From the NCBI GenBank assembly GCA_964512045.1, contig CAZEJK010000090.1:1-19392 (forward strand): DNA of 19,392 nucleotides, read 5' to 3'. Shown here piece by piece: positions 15,122 through 19,392 of this stretch. Made by a program: the position numbers and the translations under genes. How positions within the stretch are numbered: the stretch's first letter is position 1; the number at the start of each line of letters is the position of its first letter. The notes below the pieces were generated by a model, which saw nothing but the letters and a program-made list of their open reading frames with translations, was not told the DNA's origin and ran no database searches. Source of the stretch: CAZEJK01 sp964512045 (GTDB lineage: Bacteria; Acidobacteriota; Thermoanaerobaculia; Thermoanaerobaculales; Sulfomarinibacteraceae).

Positions 15122-15223
15122 TTGCGGCGTTGTCGCTCCTGCGAGTGAATCTGGGTGGGCGGGGGAGCCGACCGTCAACGTCCAACGCGGCCGCCGGCTG
15201 CGGGGAAGGAGGGTCGCACTCTG

Positions 15224-15251
15224 ACCTCTGAACTCTCACCTCTGAACTGTG
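15224..15251 (+). repeat. Short tandem repeat, two 14-base units
   Basis: ACCTCTGAACT occurs at 15224-15234 and again at 15238-15248, as the core of two 14-base units (CTC and GTG fillers). Its composition differs from the GC-rich surroundings. Function unknown. Confidence 0.45.
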
Positions 15252-15318
15252 CCACGCTCTTTCGAAGTTCCCTACGATCAAGACGCTGAGGCGGCAGCAT
15301 CCATCGCGGCTGTGGCCC

Positions 15319-16395
15319 TCACGGCTCGACGATGCTGTCGACGTCCGGATCGGTCAGGCCGACCGCTCGCTCATTCTCCGAGCCGGTGGCGCGCAGGAAC
15401 CTCCGTGTCAGACGATCGATGAGCTTGCGCCGTCCTTCCTCGGTCTGCTCCGCCGGTTGCAGGGGAATCTGCGCCGCCGCCAGCGCCTGGTGCCCTCCGC
15501 CGTGGCCGCGACTGCCAGCGAGCTGACGGGCAACTCGCCCCGCGCTTCCTTCTCGATCCGACGTCCGCAGGCTCAGGTGGAGCATGCCGTCGACGGTTCC
15601 CATGCACAGCGACCAGGTACATCCTTCGACGCGCAGGAAGAGATCGGCCGACTCCGCGATCATCTCCTGGGTATCCAGACCACCGAGGTGGGAGACAACA
15701 CGCTTGCCGTAGACGGTGGCACTATCCAATGCCACCCTCAGCTTCGCGAAGTATGAGCGTGGCAGAGGAGCGGAAACGATCCGCGACAGCGCTCGAGGGT
15801 TCGCGGACGGGTAGAGGGCCAAGAAAGCGGTGATGTCGGCCTTCGTACTCTCACGCCCCAGGTCTTGCGTGTCCGAACGGATCCCGTACACCAGGGCCGT
15901 GGCGAGGCGAGCGTCGATCGTCAACCGAGCCGCCTGGAGGTACTCGAACATCAGCGTTGAGGTGGCCCCGTACCGCCGTCGGATATCGGTGAATCGGGCC
16001 GAGCGCGTCTCGCGGCGGATGGGATGGTGATCGATGACGATGTCGAGACGGATATCACCCGGGAAGGCCACGTTGCCAGCGCCGGGCTGGGCATCGACCA
16101 TTGCAAGGCGGTCAAAACGCTCCAGGTCGATGTCGACAAGCTCGCGAGTGTTGAGGCCGAGGTACCGGAGCAGGGCGGCGTTCTCGGCACGACCGATCGC
16201 GCCGGAGTGCGCCAGGGAGCAGTTGACACCGGCGATCTCGTGGGCAAGCGCGCGCAGCGCCGCAGCCGCCGCGATCGCATCCGGATCCGGGTTATTCTGC
16301 ATGATGATCAACATCGACTTCGCGCCGGCGATGATCCCGGTCAGCTTGTCGAGGCGTTCCCGCATCTTCTCGCCGTTCCTTTCGTCCGGTACCAT
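15319..16395 (-). CDS. DHH-family phosphoesterase (NrnA-like)
   Basis: DHH/DHHA1 proteins are manganese-dependent phosphoesterases that degrade nanoRNA, pAp or cyclic dinucleotide products. The 358-aa protein carries motif I NPDPDA (35-40), motif II VDAQPG (Asp101), motif III IDHHP (Asp122, His123, His124), motif IV GIRSDTQDLG (Asp175), and a C-terminal DHHA1 domain with GHGGGHQAL. Motif I normally begins with a metal-binding His four residues before its first Asp; here that place is Gln33, so the first metal site may be altered. The ATG at 16395 has AGGAGG 4 bases upstream. The gene is convergent with the ceramide operon and divergent from the acylase, with 91 bases between starts. Substrate not predictable. 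Confidence 0.88.
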   Translation of the reverse strand: MVPDERNGEKMRERLDKLTGIIAGAKSMLIIMQNNPDPDAIAAAAALRALAHEIAGVNCSLAHSGAIGRAENAALLRYLGLNTRELVDIDLERFDRLAMVDAQPGAGNVAFPGDIRLDIVIDHHPIRRETRSARFTDIRRRYGATSTLMFEYLQAARLTIDARLATALVYGIRSDTQDLGRESTKADITAFLALYPSANPRALSRIVSAPLPRSYFAKLRVALDSATVYGKRVVSHLGGLDTQEMIAESADLFLRVEGCTWSLCMGTVDGMLHLSLRTSDREGSAGRVARQLAGSRGHGGGHQALAAAQIPLQPAEQTEEGRRKLIDRLTRRFLRATGSENERAVGLTDPDVDSIVEP

Positions 16396-16454
16396 TCCAC
16401 CTCCTCCCGAGTGTGGCCCGAGTACGGTAGCCTGAACAGGGCCCGATGAACAAG

Positions 16455-16466
16455 CGGATCGATCCG
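16455..16466. repeat. 12-bp palindrome in a divergent promoter region
   Basis: CGGATCGATCCG is a perfect palindrome in the 91-base region between the divergent DHH and acylase starts, 20 bases before the acylase ATG. It could be an operator; a palindrome this short also arises by chance in a window of this size. Confidence 0.25.
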
Positions 16467-16486
16467 GGAGGGAGAAAGCAGTCGGA

Positions 16487-19021
16487 ATGGCGGACCGAGC
16501 TCAACATGATCGTACAGCACGCTCGCTTCCTGTTGCTGGCAACGAGGAGCGTTGGCGTCAGCGCCCACAGCGGCGACGCCGTTCGGGCACTCCCGGGCTC
16601 CGCTTCCTGGTGTTCACGTGCGCGGTTCTCGTGCTCGCTGTTGCAGCTCTGACCGTGCTGCGGGTTGGCACTGGAACCAGCCGGTTACCAGAGCGAGGAG
16701 TCGAACGAACGGCCGTGGCCGGTCTCGGGTCACGCGCTCTCATTCGGATCGACGTCAACGGAATCCCGCACATCAAGACGGGTTCAACGAGTGATCTCTG
16801 GTTCTCTCAGGGGTACGTTCACGCCAGAGACAGATTCTTCCAGATGGAGCTGGCGCGGCGCACAGTCCAGGGTCGACTCTCCGAGGTGTTTGGTGATCGC
16901 ACTCTCGATCTCGACCGGACCTTCCGAGTGTGGCGGATCGCGACCGCTGCCAGACGTCAGCTGTCGGAGCTCGACGAGCTCGAGCGGGGGGCGCTGACTG
17001 CCTACGCAGACGGCGTGAACGCAGCGATCGAGCAGTACGGTCATTGGCTGGCGCCAGAGCTGGTGTTTCTCGATGTCGATCCGGAACCCTGGTCGATCGA
17101 GGACAGCCTCGGAATCGCACTGCTCGCCTACGTCCGTGCAGAACCCGCGATGGTTCATGAGATCTCGCGAGCGATCGAGCTGGAGCATCTCGGCCGGGAG
17201 CGCGCCCTCGATCTCTGGGGTTGGAGCTCCAGGGAGGGCAGACGATGGGTTCCCGACGGCCCTTTGACGACACAACCGATCGAGCCAGAGGAGCCGTTCT
17301 CAGTACCCTTCGGTTCTTCGATCGGGACCGTCTGGGCGTTGGCAGGCGAGCGAACAGACTCGGGATTGCCGTTGGTCGCAGTGGATCCCGTGGATGTGGT
17401 GACCGTTCCGGTGGCCTGGTACGTGATGCACCTGAGCAGCTCGGAGCTGGACGTCGCGGGACTGACAGTTCCCGGAGTACCGGCTGTGGTTTCCGGACAT
17501 ACACCGTTGACCGCATGGGGCATCAGCCCGACCGGCTTCGATGACCAGGATCTGTTTCACGTTGAAGCCGACGAAACGGGACGTCGTGAACGGATCGACG
17601 GAAAGTGGTGGAACTTCCGAATCGTGGTTGACGAGATCGAGGTTCGCGGGTACGTGGAACCCGTCATGCACGAGGTCAAGGTCTCTCGGATCGGACCGGT
17701 CATTCGCGAGCGGAACCGCGAGGTGCTGGCAATGGCATGGACAGCGCTGGAGGGGAGGACTCCGATCGGTGGCTTTCTGCGCACAGCGTTGGCAGAGACC
17801 GCCTCGGCTGTGACCGACGCATGGCTCGAGGTCGGCGGATCGCCACTCAACATCATCGCGGCTGATGTCAACGGGACTGTGATGCACAGGGTCGTCGGCA
17901 CGGTTCCGGTTCGTGGATCTGGCGCGGGACGCCTCCCGGCGCCCGGAAACGACTCGGATTGGCACTGGATCGGACACCGGGCGCTGCAGAGCTCGCTTTC
18001 GCGTTCGCTGAGCCGCAACGGAGTCCTGGTAGCAGGCACGTACGATCCGTTCTCAGAAGGCGAGCTCGACCTCCCACGGGACTCGGTTGCGGGCGAGTTT
18101 GACGCGCCGTGGCGACGCCGAAGGATCGTCGACAGCCTCGAACGGTCCAGCCAATGGAGCGCGACCAGTGCACTCGAGCTGCAGACCGACCTGCGGGACG
18201 AGCGCGCCACGCTGCTCCTGCAGCTCCTGCGACCGGACCTGCAGGAGCATGGCGGCCCCACAGCCAGGGCCTTGCTCCGCTGGGACGGCCGTCTGATCAC
18301 CGACTCCGAGGTGGCCACTCGCTACGTGTGGCTGGTGCACGAGCTGTGCGCTGCCGTGGGTGACGACGAGGCCATGCGCGATGGGTTGCCCCGGGGCCTG
18401 TTCACGCCGGATCGGTTGACGATGCTGCTTGGCGGCGCGATTCCCGAGTCGTGGTGGAACGACGTCCGCACCATTCGTATCGAGCAACGGTCCGACGTTG
18501 TCAGCGGCGTTCTCGACGAGCTGGACCGGCTTCGCAGCGTGCCCGCTTGGGGCGACATCCACCGGATCGAGGTCGAGCACGTGCTCGGCCGTGTTCCGTT
18601 GCTCCGCGACGCCTGGTCGCGCGGCCCGTTTCACGTCGGAGGATCGGACTCCACGGTCCTGGCAACTCCGTGGGCAGACGGAGAATCATGGAAGGTACAG
18701 GCATGGCAGTCGGCACGCCTGGTCATGGATTTGGGGGACTGGGACCGCTCGGTGGCGGTTCTGCCGATGGGTCAATCGGGGCGAGTGTGGTCGCAGCACT
18801 ACGACGATGGACAGGGGGACTGGCTCCATGGCCGTCCGAGAACGCTCCCGTTCAGCGATCGCAGCATCGAAGCGGTCACCAAAGCGCGCATCATCCTGAC
18901 GCCACGCACCGACGAGACGAACTCTGCCATCCGCGATGAGGGGATGGTTGAGCGTGAGGGGCGAGAGTCGTGTACCGTGGAGATGCGCACGCGCAGTGAA
19001 CGCGGAAGGTACAGAGAATGA
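16487..19021 (+). CDS. Penicillin acylase-family (Ntn hydrolase) protein with altered nucleophile site
   Basis: Family members are exported, self-cleaving amidases acting on beta-lactams, acyl-homoserine lactones or other N-acyl compounds. This 844-aa protein has an Arg-rich N-terminus and one hydrophobic segment (about 38-58), so it is periplasmic and possibly anchored. The alpha part is typical (NGIPHIKTGS, FSQGYVHARDRFFQMEL, GRLSEVFG), as is the beta part (GHTPLTAWGISPTG, SPLNIIAADVNG, GQSGRVWSQHYDDG). At the alpha/beta junction, where the family has G-S-N-x-W with a nucleophilic Ser, this protein has I-G-T-V-W (279-283), and the usual NDPH is VDPV. The Ser is therefore Gly280; Thr281 could serve instead. 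The ATG at 16487 has GGGAGG 13 bases upstream, which is rather far. The stop overlaps tsaB by 4 bases (ATGA). Confidence 0.88.
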   Translation: MADRAQHDRTARSLPVAGNEERWRQRPQRRRRSGTPGLRFLVFTCAVLVLAVAALTVLRVGTGTSRLPERGVERTAVAGLGSRALIRIDVNGIPHIKTGSTSDLWFSQGYVHARDRFFQMELARRTVQGRLSEVFGDRTLDLDRTFRVWRIATAARRQLSELDELERGALTAYADGVNAAIEQYGHWLAPELVFLDVDPEPWSIEDSLGIALLAYVRAEPAMVHEISRAIELEHLGRERALDLWGWSSREGRRWVPDGPLTTQPIEPEEPFSVPFGSSIGTVWALAGERTDSGLPLVAVDPVDVVTVPVAWYVMHLSSSELDVAGLTVPGVPAVVSGHTPLTAWGISPTGFDDQDLFHVEADETGRRERIDGKWWNFRIVVDEIEVRGYVEPVMHEVKVSRIGPVIRERNREVLAMAWTALEGRTPIGGFLRTALAETASAVTDAWLEVGGSPLNIIAADVNGTVMHRVVGTVPVRGSGAGRLPAPGNDSDWHWIGHRALQSSLSRSLSRNGVLVAGTYDPFSEGELDLPRDSVAGEFDAPWRRRRIVDSLERSSQWSATSALELQTDLRDERATLLLQLLRPDLQEHGGPTARALLRWDGRLITDSEVATRYVWLVHELCAAVGDDEAMRDGLPRGLFTPDRLTMLLGGAIPESWWNDVRTIRIEQRSDVVSGVLDELDRLRSVPAWGDIHRIEVEHVLGRVPLLRDAWSRGPFHVGGSDSTVLATPWADGESWKVQAWQSARLVMDLGDWDRSVAVLPMGQSGRVWSQHYDDGQGDWLHGRPRTLPFSDRSIEAVTKARIILTPRTDETNSAIRDEGMVEREGRESCTVEMRTRSERGRYRE

Positions 19022-19392
19022 ACGCAAAGCTGGCTTTGGTTGCGTGCGGTCCGCAGCTCGAGGTAGCGCTCATGGCGCCGTCGGTACGAGGTGCGTCGAC
19101 AGTACGGCTCTGCGGATCTTCCCGCCGCTCGGCATTGATTCTGGCTGCGGCTGACCTGCTCTTGGAGGATGCTGGCCTGGATCCATCGTCGCTCGAGTGC
19201 GTCGTCGTGAGTCGGGGGCCGGGGTCGTTCACGGGGATCCGTTCCGGTCTGGCAACTGCGCACGGTTGGACGCTTGGAACCGAGATCTCGCTCCTCGCGT
19301 ACGACAGCCTTCTCATGCACGCGTCACGATGTGATCCGTCGGTGGAAAGCGTCTGGGCCGCGCAACCCGGTCGCCGAGGTGAGGTGTACCTG
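19018..19392 (+). CDS. tsaB: TsaB, tRNA threonylcarbamoyladenosine biosynthesis protein (partial, 3' end outside window)
   Basis: TsaB is the scaffold partner of TsaD in forming t6A at position 37 of ANN-decoding tRNAs. The visible 125 residues include the family hallmark RGPGSFTGIRSGL with a following helix (ATAHGW), preceded by the usual helix (SALILAAADLLLEDAG) and LECVVVSRGPG. The N-terminal ATPase-fold motif, normally with IDTS, reads LALVACGPQ here, so the typical Asp-Thr pair is missing; TsaB is the non-catalytic subunit, so this may be tolerated. The ATG overlaps the acylase stop by 4 bases, with GGAAGG 8 bases upstream. The frame is open to the end of the window. Confidence 0.88.
   Translation, partial: MNAKLALVACGPQLEVALMAPSVRGASTVRLCGSSRRSALILAAADLLLEDAGLDPSSLECVVVSRGPGSFTGIRSGLATAHGWTLGTEISLLAYDSLLMHASRCDPSVESVWAAQPGRRGEVYL

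Larger units (their letters stand above)
15023..15318. other. Non-coding gap between convergent genes
   Basis: This 296-base stretch separates the ends of the bCerS-like and DHH genes. I see no plausible gene in it. It is G-rich on the plus strand in its first half and holds a short hairpin, a G-quadruplex-type motif and a 14-base tandem repeat (listed separately). It should contain terminators for both flanking genes, but no hairpin followed by a T-run is visible. Confidence 0.6.

Noticed and set aside
16446..16652. 68-aa frame starting before the acylase
   Set aside because: It runs out of frame through the acylase N-terminus and has no recognisable content.

Overview
The window is high-GC, densely coded DNA from a Gram-negative (diderm) bacterium. 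The evidence for an outer membrane is an RND efflux pump with its outer-membrane factor, predicted lipoproteins, a predicted outer-membrane barrel and a sphingolipid (ceramide) biosynthesis cluster. Many genes start with GTG, and neighbouring genes often overlap by 1-4 bases (ATGA, GTGA and TAGTG junctions). The sequence alone does not fix the phylum. A high-GC free-living lineage such as Myxococcota, Acidobacteriota or a relative fits, but this is only inference. I found no rRNA, tRNA, CRISPR array, insertion sequence or phage gene.

Layout. (1) 34-1047 (+): an endonuclease/exonuclease/phosphatase-fold protein whose tail overlaps, in convergent orientation, the end of the next gene. (2) 7304 down to 930 (-): a four-gene tripartite efflux operon of lipoprotein adaptor, HAE1-type RND pump, PII-like small protein and TolC-type lipoprotein. 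Every junction is a 4-base ATGA overlap. (3) 8951 down to 7471 (-): a predicted outer-membrane barrel protein and an MTH1187-type thiamine-binding protein, lying just upstream of the efflux operon on the same strand. (4) 9003-10229 (+): a divergent PLP-dependent aminotransferase. (5) 10415-15022 (+): a tightly packed five-gene run of QueE, QueD, a CerR-like SDR, a serine palmitoyltransferase-like alpha-oxoamine synthase and a GNAT-fold bCerS-like acyltransferase. (6) 16395 down to 15319 (-): a DHH phosphoesterase. (7) 16487-19392 (+): a penicillin acylase-family protein translationally coupled to TsaB, which runs off the window.

Most interesting content. The last three genes of block 5 match the bacterial ceramide pathway worked out in Caulobacter: Spt condenses serine with an acyl thioester, bCerS N-acylates the product, and CerR reduces the 3-keto group. 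Here they form one compact operon headed by two queuosine-precursor genes. Other points of note are a PII-like protein built into the efflux operon, a penicillin acylase homologue with glycine where the nucleophilic serine should be, a DHH protein with Gln replacing a metal-binding His, and an 18-bp perfect palindrome in the leader of the que/ceramide operon.

No gene-free stretch exceeds 300 bases. The longest is 15023-15318, between convergent genes; it is G-rich with a short direct repeat and looks non-coding.
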